Shown here piece after piece: positions 53,701 to 63,731 of a DNA stretch of 64,000 nt. The notes beneath the pieces are model-generated. The model was not told where the DNA came from and made no database searches. It saw nothing but the letters and a program-made list of their open reading frames with translations. The translations under genes were made by a program, and so were the position numbers. Within the stretch, counting starts at the first letter, position 1, and every line of letters begins with the position of its first letter. This stretch comes from Isochrysis galbana (taxonomy: Eukaryota; Haptophyta; Isochrysidales; Isochrysidaceae), in NCBI GenBank assembly GCA_018136815.1, contig CM030934.1:1812695-1876694 (forward strand). The letters are read 5' to 3'.

Positions 53701-54299
53701 TGCCGCAGCATTGGCAGCTTGATGAAGTGGCTGGAGCCACCGGACTGGAGGCTGTTGTTGAATGCTGACAGAGCAGGGTGGTCAAGCGAGTCGACCACAT
53801 GAAAGTCAGCTCCTGTCTTTCGCGCAAAGGTCATCATCGGCACCTTGGTCACAGCGAAATGCGATCGTTTGCCAGTAGACAGTGTCACGACCGCCTTTCG
53901 AGGATTGGCCGGGCACTTGTAGTCGGCCAACAGCGTACCACACGACTTTCCTCCGGTGTTTGTGTACGTCTGGTGCGAGCGGGCCGCGCTCTGCTTGACC
54001 TTGCCTGTGCCGTCGGCATGAGGCTCCGAGCGCCGGCGGCCTCGACCGGAGCGCTTGGCTCTCCTGCGCCCGCCAGCCTTCTGGGCGGTGGAAGCTTCGT
54101 CTGGCTGGTCGTCACCGCCGTAACTATCCGTCTCTGTCACCACACTCCTCTCGCTCGGCTCCGTGCTCGGCTGTGCTGACACGGTGATGAGGGCCTGAGG
54201 CGTCGTGCGGCCGCCTCCGCCGCTGAACAGAGCATAGTAGAGGAGGAGGAAGAGGAGGAGCGCGTCGAAGAGGAGGAAGGCGGCGCGGCGAGGCTCCAT
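50710..54299 (-). CDS. Two-domain glycosyltransferase: GT8-like domain fused to GT77 domain
   Basis: Seven exons give 858 residues: 54299-53679, 53463-53266, 52971-52877, 52744-52642, 52547-51966, 51795-51322 and 51213-50710. All are GT-AG and phases agree. Residues 8-25 (FLLFDALLLFLLLYYALF) form a signal anchor, so it is a Golgi type II protein. Domain 1 (about 120-340) has KLPMLRHFLAVYDQVLFVDD with metal-binding D212-D-D214, FNSGVMLLSG, and CDQLYMNAMLRRHDVCLDDL, resembling GT8/GT34-type enzymes. Domain 2 (about 500-850) is the GT77 nucleotide-diphospho-sugar transferase fold: TVTLLFATSDFLDLAINWAQ, then FNVLFADLDAIFLRSPEP with D604-L-D606, and the C-terminal EWLESQYN region. The linker (345-500) is Ser/Gly-rich. 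Sugars and acceptor are unknown. The solo LTR at 54471-54648 sits 170 bp upstream of the start. Confidence 0.87.
51838..51950 (-). repeat. Short tandem repeat in intron 5 of the fused glycosyltransferase gene
   Basis: Two copies of a roughly 33 bp unit containing CATCGGCAACGGCAACCTGC, plus a CAC-rich stretch, lie inside the intron (51796-51965). They read open in one frame (poly-His) but are outside the coding model. Confidence 0.6.
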
Positions 54300-54470
54300 T
54301 GTCTTGTCGTCGCCCTCGCAATCCACCCCGTGCGGCCGGCCGTCCCGCAGGCAGAGAGAGAGAGCGAGCGAGCGAGAGAGAGAGAGAGAGAGAGTCCCTC
54401 TCGTCGGGCTGTGGCGCCCGCCGCGCTTCCTCTCCTTCCGCCCCCCCCCCCCCCCCCCCCCCTTCCTTTC

Positions 54471-54648
54471 TGTTAGAGTTTTCTTGTTGTCCTAGTTTAA
54501 TCCTAGTGCTGAGGGACCGTGCCTCATCAGCAACGGAGCCCCTCCGCCCCCGCGATGGGGGTGTGCGCGGTTGGTGCATGGCTCGTCCGGTGTGTGTGGC
54601 TAGGGATGCTAGCCAACAAGACCTCTTACAAGACTACAATTTCTAACG
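54471..54648 (+). mobile_element. Solo LTR with 5 bp TSD in the promoter of the fused glycosyltransferase gene
   Basis: The 178 bp LTR begins TGTTAGAGTTTTC and ends TTCTAACG, with CTTTC on both sides (54466-54470 and 54649-54653). It contains the GGCTCGTCCGGTGTGTGTGG and GCTAGGGATGCTAGCCAACA blocks common to the LTRs at 13157-13312 and 56228-56398. It is transcribed away from the minus-strand gene start at 54299. No internal region remains. Confidence 0.8.
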
Positions 54649-54652
54649 CTTT

Positions 54653-54660
<8 letters not shown>

Positions 54661-54739
<79 letters not shown>
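54661..54739 (+). repeat. (TC)n microsatellite, 79 bp uninterrupted
   Basis: A perfect dinucleotide run of about 39 units, starting about a dozen bases after the solo LTR. Confidence 0.95.
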
Positions 54740-54743
<4 letters not shown>

Positions 54744-55241
54744 TATTCCATACGATGACAGACGACAGACTTTTACTTGTAACCTGTGGGTTATTTTAAG
54801 CCTCAAGGTCTCGTCGATTGGTATTCCGCCTCTTCTCTTACTTTCTCTCGGTGTCATCAAATGTTCCATGACCGTCTTTTGTCTTCTCTCCGTGTATCGG
54901 TCGTAGCTCCCCAGCGAGGTCCGCCCTCGTTGTTCCGACCCCTCTGTCGCATGTCTGCGCGCTGCTAAGTTGCCCTGGTGCCGACGCCTGGCCGTCCGTC
55001 CAGATGTGGTTAGTTTTCGCCCCGTTTGGTTTAGTTTGTGTGTCTCTGGGGACTGGGGACTCAACTTTTTGAGTCCATTCGTTGTAGTGAGTCTCCCGTG
55101 TCTATCTCGGACCTAAGAAGCTCTCATTCTCTCTCTCCCTATCTCTCACTAGCTCGCTAGCGAGCCTCGTCTCTACTTTCCGACGCCACGCGTCACGATC
55201 CTCCGACCGTCAGTCTACCTCATCGCTCGCCCAAAAACTAT
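54740..55241. other. Intergenic, no gene seen
   Basis: Pyrimidine-rich sequence with the texture of a retroelement leader (TCTCTCGGTGTCATC, TCTCGCTCTC-like motifs), but no direct match to the other leaders in the window was established. Confidence 0.4.
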
Positions 55242-56020
55242 TGTTATAGTTTGACCTATGGAGCGTGCCGCGACCGCTCCCGAGCCCAGATGGGACAATA
55301 GGCTTCTAATAGGTTCTATTAAGAGGTCAAGAGGCCTACCAGACCTGTTACCTGTTAATAGGTAATAGGTAAAAAAATCTTTCAATATTCTCGCCTCGCG
55401 CGTGGCTATAGGCCTATCTATACTATAGGTACTGCTATCGTAGCCACGCCCAAATGCAAATCATCTCAGATCCCTTCCTCTCCCTAGTAACTAAGCTCAG
55501 AAGTCAGAAGCCAATCATATTCATATTATAAATCACATACTGATACATCTATAATATTAGTAAATTGAGTTTTATTTTACCTGTTACGGACCTATTGCGA
55601 CCTGTTAACATGTCCTCTTAATAGGAAGAGGCCCCCGAAACCTGTTGACCTTGTACCTGTTGTCCCATCCGGGCTCCCGAGCCCCAGGCGACCCTCGCCA
55701 CCGCGCCCCACCTGGGACGCCCCATGCCGCCCGAGGCGGCTCGTCAGAAAGCCCTCTCAAAGCCCATCCAGCCCATCCAAACCACACCCGCGCAAGCGCG
55801 CGGGGTGGCGAGCACTGGCACCGAACAGGTTGCCACGTTGCCACCATGGCCATGCAGGGGGTCTTGGAGACCCCCTCCAACAGTGGGAAACCCTCCCACC
55901 CTCCCACCCCAAGAGCACCTCATGTGGGAGGGCAGCTCAGCTGCCCTCCCCATGGTGGAAACCTCTACCATCAGTGCACCCAACATGCAACATGGGAGGG
56001 CACTTCACAACCATCAATCC
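55242..56020 (+). mobile_element. Retroposon E family, truncated second copy
   Basis: 55242-55287 and 55673-56020 together match the first 370 bp of element E (42568-42945), from ACTATTGTTATAGTTTGA through GGAGCGTGCCGCGACCGCTC to the GGGAGGGCACTTCACAACCA segment. The copy is split by a TIR element at 55288-55672 and stops near 56020, where a Gag fragment begins. Confidence 0.75.
55288..55672. mobile_element. 385 bp non-autonomous TIR element with 12 bp TSD
   Basis: The insertion splits the E-family copy. The ends carry GATGGGACAA and its complement TTGTCCCATC, with a further inner inverted pair TCTATTAAGAGG / CCTCTTAATAGG. GCTCCCGAGCCC flanks it (55276-55287 and 55673-55684). The paralogue at 42605-42625 has the uninterrupted site with a single GCTCCCGAGCCC, so the element's limits are defined by comparison. 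It is AT-richer than its surroundings and has no ORF. Confidence 0.8.
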
Positions 56021-56027
56021 CCTACAC

Positions 56028-56227
56028 CACTGAAGAATTTGTGTAGACTGGCCATATTGTCCAGGTCCCACCAGTTGTGGGAACGTGTGGCCCGCTCGGC
56101 AGCCACAAATTCGAAGGAAAGATTTTCATCGAATGCGTCGAGTCCATTCGATGATGTGTTGCACCCTTGAGCGTCGACGCGCGCGCTGGTGTGTCATGGA
56201 GATTGCGGTGACCTCTCGGCGGGGGTA
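56028..56227 (-). pseudogene. Gag N-terminal fragment and primer-binding site of a short-LTR retrotransposon
   Basis: After the LTR at 56228 the minus strand reads TGGTACCCCCGCCGAGAGG, then a frame containing NLSFEFVAAERATRSHNWWD and DLDNMASLHKFF, in the style of a copia-type Gag start. It is cut at about 56028, where the E-family copy begins. Confidence 0.6.
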
Positions 56228-56398
56228 CCACGTTAGAACTTATAGCGTCGTATGACATCTTGTTAGCTAGCATTCCTAGCCACATACACCGGACGAGCCA
56301 TGCGCCAACCGCGCACACCCCCATCGCGGGGTAGGGGCTCCGTTGCCGTCGAAGGGCTACGGTCCCTCAGCACAAAGGTTATACTAACACAACAATAA
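56228..56398 (-). mobile_element. LTR of the short-LTR family, with adjoining internal region
   Basis: On the minus strand it starts TGTTAGTATAACC and ends TTCTAACG, homologous to 54471-54648. It is followed by the putative primer-binding site, so this is a 5' LTR and not a solo LTR. It lies about 265 bp upstream of the ELM2-SANT gene start. Confidence 0.75.
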
Positions 56399-56661
56399 AA
56401 CTCTGACGGTATCAGTAGAACATTACAGTAGAAGACCTTCTGAACCCCCTCCCCCCCGCCCCCCCCCCCCCCCCCCCCGGGTATCCCATTGCTGCGCGAG
56501 CCGGCGCGCGGCCGCTGCCGCCGCCGCCGCCTTCCCCCTTCCCTTCCCCGTCTCCTCCTCTCACCCCCGCCTCGCCTGCGTCCCCGGCAAGCTCCTCACT
56601 GAATAGCAGGGCAGTGTTCGCCCCTCCAGCCCTTAGCCCCACGTGCGCGCTCCCCAGCCCG

Positions 56662-59600
56662 ATGGATCCCCCTGACGGACTGGGCAGTGTGACCGCCGCG
56701 GCGCAGGCGGCCGCTGCGGCCGCAAAGTTGCCGCCGGTCACTGACCCCGACCTTCCGGGCTGGATCGTGATCCAGCGGACCACCCAGACCGGTCGATCGT
56801 ACAAGGTCTACCACGGACCTCGCGGCGAGTACGCCGAGAGCCGGAGGCAGGCGCTCCTCCTCGCTTCGGGCGAGCCTCTTACGCCTTCTCAGCTGGCGCC
56901 CAAGTCGAAACGCGCGACGCTCCCTGCCATCGAGGGTGCTCCGGGGCCGTCGAAGGCGGCTGTGCAGGCGGCGGCAGCGGCTGCTGCCGCTGCGAGTGTC
57001 GCCCGTGGGTCTATGCAGACCTCCATCACACGCGGCAGCAGCAACACAACAAAAAGCACGTCTACTATGGGAAGCCAACAAAACAATCCCAGTGTGGCCC
57101 GTGTGCATGGCGATGCCTCGACCACCACCTTGGGTCCAGCGCGTGCGTTGCAGCGCGCACTCGCCCGCGCTACGATCGACTCAAAGTGGTGCGTCATGCT
57201 TCAGCCCGAAGATATCATTTACGACGGTGACCCGCTTCTGGAAGCCCTTACTTCAGGGCGGGTGCAACCTCAAATGCATGCCTCCGTCCCAGAGCACTTT
57301 AGGGGAAGCAGTCCAGAGGGATTGCAGATGGAGGTCCCTCCTCCTGATGAGCTGAGGCCCTCGTCAAGCGCGTCTTGCCATACGCGCAGCGGACCCTCAC
57401 CAATTGCCTCCGACATGCAGTCCGATCCGGCCCCACGTACCGTCAAAAGCGAGATCACTGATGGTGGCTGTTGCACGAGATCCAACCTACGTGGCAGCGA
57501 TGGAATAAACGGCACTGGTGCTGCAGCTTCTGCATCTGGACCAAGGGCAGGTGTTGATGCCCCTGGCAGACTTGCGTGCGAGGTGGTAGCGGCAGCCACC
57601 GAGGAGGGGAATGAGTCTGGACCTGCGAGCGCAGGTGACGCCATGATGACTAGTACAAAGCGAGAGCGCCTCGAAGAGACTGCTTCGCTGGACGACGAGG
57701 AGAGAAGGTGCCGACAGCGCCGATCTGGGTCAGAGGATCTGCCCGCGGGCGGAATCAACCTTCTCGACCACGATGTGGCGTCATCAAGGGATGGAACCGT
57801 CAAGTTGGACGCAGTTGGCGCCGACAGCCTGCTGGTTGCGAAGGAGACCATCGGCAAACGCCAGGCCAACATCGATGTGCCTTTTTCGGCTAGGGCAGAG
57901 GCGATGTCCGCAATCGGCCCCTATGTTTGCGACTCCAGCACCGTAGGAGTCGACTCTTTGGTCGACCACGCGAGCCACCATCGAGGCGTCCCATTCGACG
58001 AGGATAAGCCGGGGCCCTTCCCTCCTTCCGAGATGAAGAAGGCCACATCAGGCGACGGGCATGCTACGCACAATAAGTGGAGCTGTGCAACGCCGCCGTT
58101 CGATGGGGCAACAGGATACCAGTCAGACGTGGCGGTGGAGAGATGTTCGCCTATTGCTGCGGAGAGCTCGAACAGAGAGTCAATGGAAGACGGTGAAGAA
58201 GCGGTCGGGCCATCACTCGGTCGCTCTTTGGGTTCGTCGCCGGGTAAAGCTGCAAGGACAGAAGTGGACGAAGCTGACAACCCTATGCATGACTCATCCG
58301 CCGAGGAGGAGGCGGAACCAGCCGCATGGCGCGGCGAAGCAGGAGAAGGGCATTGCGAGGAAGGTATTGCTTCGGGTGACTGTGAGGGCGCTGACGAAGA
58401 GAGCGAGCTCGGATCAATCGTCGAGTCTGCTAACGTAGGCTCCGTTAATGATGCTGACATGGCCGATGCGGATGCCGATCCAGATTCCAACGGCACTGAC
58501 GACGCAGAGGAGGCCGACGAAGCGGGCATCAGACCAGAGGAGGAGGAGGAGGACGGTGAGGATGGGGCGCCGATGCAAGTTGGGGATGCCGTCGCCAGTT
58601 TGCACTCGACATCGGCAACTCTAGCCAATCCCTCCGCGGTGCGAACCTCGACTATATCGACCTCTGAAGGCCACGAGCCAGGTGATGGGGGCGAGTCGGC
58701 GGTCACGCTCGCTTCATCGATTTCCATGAGAAATACGACTACATTCACACCGATCGCAGCTAGTCGCGACAATAAATGCACAGATTTGGGTACGAATAGT
58801 CGCAACGACTCTGTCGCAGCTTCTCAAAGGGGCAGCAGTCGGGATAAGAACTTGTCGAACACGATTCTTGGGCTGAAAGGACCCCCAGCAGGGAAGGGCA
58901 AAGCCGCCAGGCGCCGGCAGGAGGTGATCGCCCTTACTCTCTCCGCCTTCATTTATTTTTTGCTGCCGTGACCCTTTGCAATATAGTCTCAAGACCAACG
59001 CACTGCTCAATCAGCCCAGCGTGACGTCTGTCTGCCCCTCAGGTGCGACGATCGCCTTATGCCGCGTTCAAGTCTCGCGTCGGCTCGAACTACCAGAGCG
59101 AGCTCACTCCATACGAGCCGGGCAATGTCACGGCGAGAGATGACGAGCTTATTTTCGAACCGTAAGAGCCGCCCAACCCAAAGCGCTGGAAGACGGACGC
59201 GCACCACGGCACCCCACCTGCAGCCTCGTGCTCATGCCTCACCCGCCAACTCTCTAGTCACCTCAACCATCACTCTCACTTAACCACAACGCTTTTAGGT
59301 GGCGGACAACGCCCCATGCCCTCACCGAGTATCTGCGCAAGGCTTCCAAGTGCTGGCCGCCTACAGATGATGCTCTCGACCGCCGCGCTGCATTCGATGC
59401 GACTTGTTTGGAGGCGGCGGCACAAGAAGCAGCCTTGGCCGCGCTGCACACCAACGGTTACGATGTCGACGCAGCTCTCGCACAGCTACAGGTATCTCCT
59501 CCTCCGCCGTCGCGTGCGGAATGGACCGCCTCACAGTGCCTCGCCTTCGACTCCACTCTCCTCTCTTTCGGTAAAGACTTCAACGTTATTGCCAAGGTGC

Positions 59601-60159
59601 GCAGGACGTGCCGCATTATCGTGAAGACGGCTCGTGTGAAGACATGAAATTGTTGTTGTCGCTACCCTATGAAACTAGCCCCACCGCGGCCTAGCCGTCA
59701 TGTTCTCTGATGTGCAGCGATTGGCCGCCCGCTTCTCCCATCCCCATTGCTTGTCTGGTGTTCTTACAGGTCGTCGGCCGCCCTGTCGGCGACATTGTGC
59801 GGCGCTACTACGAGCGCAAATGCCGGACGGACCTACACGTTGGTCCCGCACCTTTCTTGGGCGCGCGACCCATATCAATTTTGCGTTTGCTAGCAGACGA
59901 GCGAGAGGCCAAGGCGAGAAAGCTCGCCGCTCAGCGACCCTCTACTTTCAATCAGCACTCAAACCAAGCGGCCGCTGCAATGGCAATGGCCGTCTTAAAA
60001 GGCGACAATGCCAAGAATGGCGGTCCTGGGCGCCCGCCGACCGTGTGGCCTACGATCGGGGAGATCGTTACACGGTCGACTGGCATCTTGGTGAGCGGCG
60101 TTTATTGTGGACCCGCATCATCGCTCACTCTCCGCGCGGCGATGGGGTTAGTGCCATGA
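56662..60159 (+). CDS. MBD-like / ELM2 / SANT chromatin protein
   Basis: Four exons, 56662-58923, 59043-59161, 59299-59596 and 59770-60159, give about 1022 residues. Near the N-terminus (about 25-66) DPDLPGWIVIQRTTQTGRSY and VYHGPRGEYAESRRQALLLA resemble a methyl-CpG-binding-type domain. A 680-residue acidic, Ser-rich, low-complexity region follows. The ELM2 domain spans exons 2-3 (VRRSPYAAFKSRVGSNYQSE and the DELIFEP/WRTPHAL junction). Then comes a UBA-like helix pair (HTNGYDVDAALAQLQ) and a SANT domain (EWTASQCLAFDSTLLSFGKD, then VVGRPVGDIVRRYYERKCRT). ELM2-SANT proteins (MTA, RCOR, MIER) recruit and activate class I histone deacetylases in the nucleus. A strong donor-like TTG/GTGAGC near 60091 means the last 20 residues could be replaced by another exon. 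Confidence 0.87.
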
Positions 60160-60452
60160 CAGATGACGGCAGCGTTAGGTATGGAGGTGATATGATGATG
60201 TTCAGCAGGGGTCACGCACGGCAAAGCACGCGCAAGCTCTGGAGACTGGCTCGTGTGTGCTATAAATAACTACTCACTCGATCACACGGCATCGGCACGT
60301 GGTACCAAGAGCGAGGGGAGAAGTGGAGCTAGGGTCGAAAAGTGGAAGGCGAGCAGTGCGGTGCGCGTCAACAACGTAAGTGTGACGTCTTTGATCATTG
60401 TCGCATGTGGCTCTATCTCTATAATTAAAATTAAGTGTAGCTAGGTGGGAAT
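60160..60452. other. Short intergenic interval
   Basis: No gene is recognised, but a further exon of the ELM2-SANT gene cannot be excluded. Confidence 0.4.
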
Positions 60453-61082
60453 ATGGATGGGCCCCTTCACTCTTCACTGAGCCGCCGGCCGGTGCTGCAC
60501 GCAGACGCGGGTGAAGTTGCGGATGACGATGCCCTTGGCGCAGAACCTACAGAGACCCTGGCAAAGCCAAAGCCCGGGGGGGGGGGGGCAGGGGCGGGCG
60601 TGTGGGTCATCCGAAAAAAACATTTTAATAATAATATACCAACTGCGAATATCAGTGCCGCTGACGGCTCGTTCAAGATCGAGCACCTCTTGGATGAGGG
60701 CGATGATCCCAACAAGGTGCACCCGGAGCATGGCACAACGGCTTTGATGTGCGCGTGTGAAACTGCTTCGGTCGACGCTATTCGCTACTCGCTATTCACT
60801 AATATTCACCATTCACATGACACATGATTGTTCGAAATCCGTNNNNNNNNNNNNNNNNNNNNNNNNNNNNNNNNNNNNNNNNNNNNNNNNNNNNNNNNNN
60901 NNNNNNNNNNNNNNNNNNNNNNNNNNNNNNNNNNNNNNNNNNCCGTTGACATCGAGATGCGCGACCCACAGGGGTACACCGCCATCATACACGCGTGCAC
61001 GACGGGCTATGAGGCAGAAGGCGTCGAATGGGACCTCTTCGAAGACGCCGTAGAAGAGATGCGCAAGGTGGGCGAGTGTTAG
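60453..61082 (+). CDS. Ankyrin-repeat protein, interrupted by assembly gap
   Basis: From ATG 60453 the frame has an acidic N-terminus and then ankyrin-like sequence: FKIEHLLDEGDDPNKVHPEH followed by GTTALMCACETASVDAI. It stops at 60827 in that frame, probably because an intron starts before the stop. After the 100 N gap, 60945-61082 reads VDIEMRDPQGYTAIIHACTT, another repeat, ending EEMRKVGEC. The two parts are very likely one gene, but the linking sequence is lost. A G13 run at 60579-60591 and an AATAATAAT stretch inside the first part may also be intronic. The partner and function are unknown. Confidence 0.65.
60843..60942. other. Assembly gap (100 N)
   Basis: A run of exactly 100 N inside the ankyrin-repeat gene. 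Confidence 0.99.
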
Positions 61083-61426
61083 CTAACGTTCATTCATGCA
61101 CTTGAGCTTGAGCTCCTTGCCCTTGCTTTCATCAAAACGAAGGTGCTACCAAGCGGAGGGGATGGTGATAGCGTATAGCGTTAAAGTTAAAGCCAAAGTT
61201 GCCAATGCGCCCTTTGACGTGACCAGTGAGTTTCATTGTTCATTGTCTCCGGAACCTGATAACTGATAATCCTGGCCTAAAGAAAAAGAAAAAAAACTTC
61301 TTAATATTAATATCAACACCACCCGCGCGGCTTTACACAAACTTTCTCGCAGCCACGCCCGCGTCCCTTCCCGCTCCCTCCACCTGCCTCACGGCTCCTC
61401 CCCTCGTGCACTACGTAGGGCAACTA

Positions 61427-61660
61427 AGTTTAAGTTTAGCACTTGGTTCGCCCATATGGGTACACTGCCAGAGGGGCATAGGGGCAGAACACGGAACACA
61501 ACACACAACAGTCACTCCTGGAACCCACCGCCCGAACCGGGCCCAAGGTAGCGCACCTGGGCCGCACCCGCCCGGAAATCGAAGACAAAAGACAAAGGAA
61601 CGAAGGGGAGAAGGAGAAGGAGAAGGGGAGGAGTGAAGGGAATAGATAGGCGCGATGTCG
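61427..61660 (+). mobile_element. SINE-like subfamily 2 head joined to LINE-type 3' tail
   Basis: It starts CAACTAAGTTTAAGTTTAGC with TTGGTTCGCCCAT (subfamily 2 head). The family core is missing. It ends with CGGGCCCAAGGTAGCGCACC and AAAGGAACGAAGGGGAGAAG, the LINE-type tail. It appears internally deleted; the ends are approximate. Confidence 0.55.
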
Positions 61661-62097
61661 GATAGAAGGCGTAAGGAAGCGGCCGATAGTAGGTGTCGTA
61701 GCCCTGAATCTTAAGATGTTTTTTTTTGTTCGCTGTTGCTTGCGAGCAATAATGTCATTCACTTGGGAAAAAGTAGCGCGCCTATTCGCCTATCTGCGTG
61801 GCGAGGGCAAAAGGGAGCTTGGTGAGTGGCCATGCTTCCGCGCGCGTCGCACCACAAATGGCAAATGGGGCTAGCACTAGCAGCGCAGCCCGACTGCTAG
61901 CACCTCTTACGACCCGTCACTACCTGGAGCCATCGCCCCTCCTGCCCCTGCCCCTATCGCGTTGGCTGCCAGGGAGCAGCCAGGGCGGCAACAAAAAGCA
62001 GGAAGGTCATGACAGACAGTGAGTGAGACAGTGCTACAGGGGTAGAGTCTAGAACCTGGGACTCCTGGTTGGTGCCACTGCAGATCTCACGAAGATA

Positions 62098-62952
62098 TAA
62101 AACTTCTGAAGATTCGGGCTACTCACGCTAGCTATACAGTCCACGTACTCACGGTACTCACTCACGACATCGCCTATACCCCAGTTTACTCACTCCCTTA
62201 CACCACCCCCTTCATTCCTTTGTTTTTGGTATCGGGGGGGGGGCCGCGTGCACTACAACGGGCCAAGTGCAGGGGGTGGGCTGGGGCAGACCTGCTGGTG
62301 TGGTGTTCCTGTGGCAAAACAATCGTAAACGCCTGTTGCATGTGACACTTCGTGCCCCTGGGAGGTCTCGGCCCCCTCTCCTCGCGTCTTTTTCAAGTAT
62401 CTCCGCGTCTTCGCGGCATTCGTGTGTCGCACGGGGTGTCGGCTTGTAAACATACCGTAAACAGGCGTGAGTCTTACCTTTTCTTGGGTCAGATCGCGTC
62501 GTTTTTTTTGTCGTTCTTTTCTCGCGGTTCTCTTCGTTCTCCTACGGGCGTGCGATGCCTGCGCGCGCCATGGCACCCCTCTGAGGGGACCCTCGGGCCC
62601 CCCCAGAGGGCCAGCTGGGCCAGCTCAGGGGGCAGTGGAGGCTGGGGCTGGGCCCCTGGCCTCTCCTGCCTCTCCCTCGCTGGCCTCGCTGGTCCTGGGT
62701 GCCCTCCTGGCGGCTCAGGTGGTCTGTGGCTCAGTGGTGGAGGGGGGGGTCAGTACGAGCAGGGGCCAGTGCAGGCGAATGCGTGCGGCGCGCGATGCGC
62801 GCTCGGCGAGGGTCTGTGCCAGTGTGATGTCAGCTCAGCCCCTGCCAGCAGGCAGGGGCTGAGGTTGAGTGTGCAGGCCCACCCAGGGGGTGTCTGCGAT
62901 GGAGGGGGGGGGGCACGGGGCCCCCATGACCCTATCAGTTTTACTGATAGTT
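62098..62952 (-). mobile_element. SINE-like element, copy G, with 17 bp TSD and LINE-type 3' tail
   Basis: The element is 855 bp on the minus strand, flanked by CAGATCTCACGAAGATA at 62081-62097 and 62953-62969. The head and core are subfamily-1-like (GGGTCATGGGGGCCCCGTGC; CCAGCGAGGGAGAGGCAGGA; GCCCCAGCCTCCACTGCCCC). The 3' part (62290-62165) matches the 3' UTR of the LINE remnant at 26820-26935, as far as GGGGTATAGGCGATG. It therefore ties the SINE-like family to that LINE. Confidence 0.8.
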
Positions 62953-62969
62953 CAGATCTCACGAAGATA

Positions 62970-63640
62970 CCTTTGGGCCACGGTGTCTCAACAACAGTCA
63001 CCACGAACACAAAGCCTTAGATATACCCTACCGCGGTTCTTTGGATAATGCTTTGAGACAAACAGGAAGGCGCGCGAGGGAAGAGAGAAGGAATCGAGAA
63101 ATAGGGAATCGGCGGGTATTGTAGTATGAGCCGATGAAGTGTCGTGGGTGTTGATGAAGGTGAGATTCCTTAGATGCACTAAGTCGATCTAGAGTGAGCT
63201 GAGATCCCCAAGATGAAGGCGAGGTCTAGAAGTCGATGTGCAAATGACTCGGGAAGGAACTCTAGAACTCGATGTGCATCAACTGTAGATGATTATGTGG
63301 AGAAGAGTCTGGAAGGTGGTGCACATGATGAAGGAGGCGGATGACTTGATGAAGAGGAATCCGGCAGACAAAGTTATCGGTAAAGACGATTCTATCGGTA
63401 AGCCGGTAAAGACGATTCTATCGGTAAGCGGCAAGGACCGATGGATTGTGTTGGTAGATGACGGCACTCTGTGATAGCCCCCTGCTGCCCCTTACCTCGC
63501 TGTCCCGCCCTCCCGCACGGGGCAGCACGGCGGCTCGCGCCCCCAATAAATATGTACTAGTAGTAAATATGTAAAAATATGTAAACGCCGAAAGCCCGCC
63601 CAAATATGTAAAAAAATAAGTACATATTTTCGCTCAGGCC
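62970..63640. other. Intergenic, no gene seen
   Basis: It contains short tandem motifs (for example GGTAAAGACGATTCTATC repeated at 63379 and 63403) and AT-rich TAAATATGTA repeats near 63545-63620. No recognisable coding domain. Confidence 0.5.
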
Positions 63641-63684
63641 TAGAGAGAGAGAGGGAGAGTAGAGAGAGAGGGAGAGAGGGAGGA

Positions 63685-63731
<47 letters not shown>

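Noticed and set aside
57921-58805. 294-codon minus-strand ORF
   Set aside because: It is antisense to the acidic, Ser-rich region of the ELM2-SANT gene, and its Ser/Pro-rich composition mirrors the sense strand.
59700-60269. Alternative 189-codon ORF over the last ELM2-SANT exon
   Set aside because: The other frame completes the SANT helix (VGDIVRRYYERK) from a proper acceptor at 59769, so this one is a shadow.
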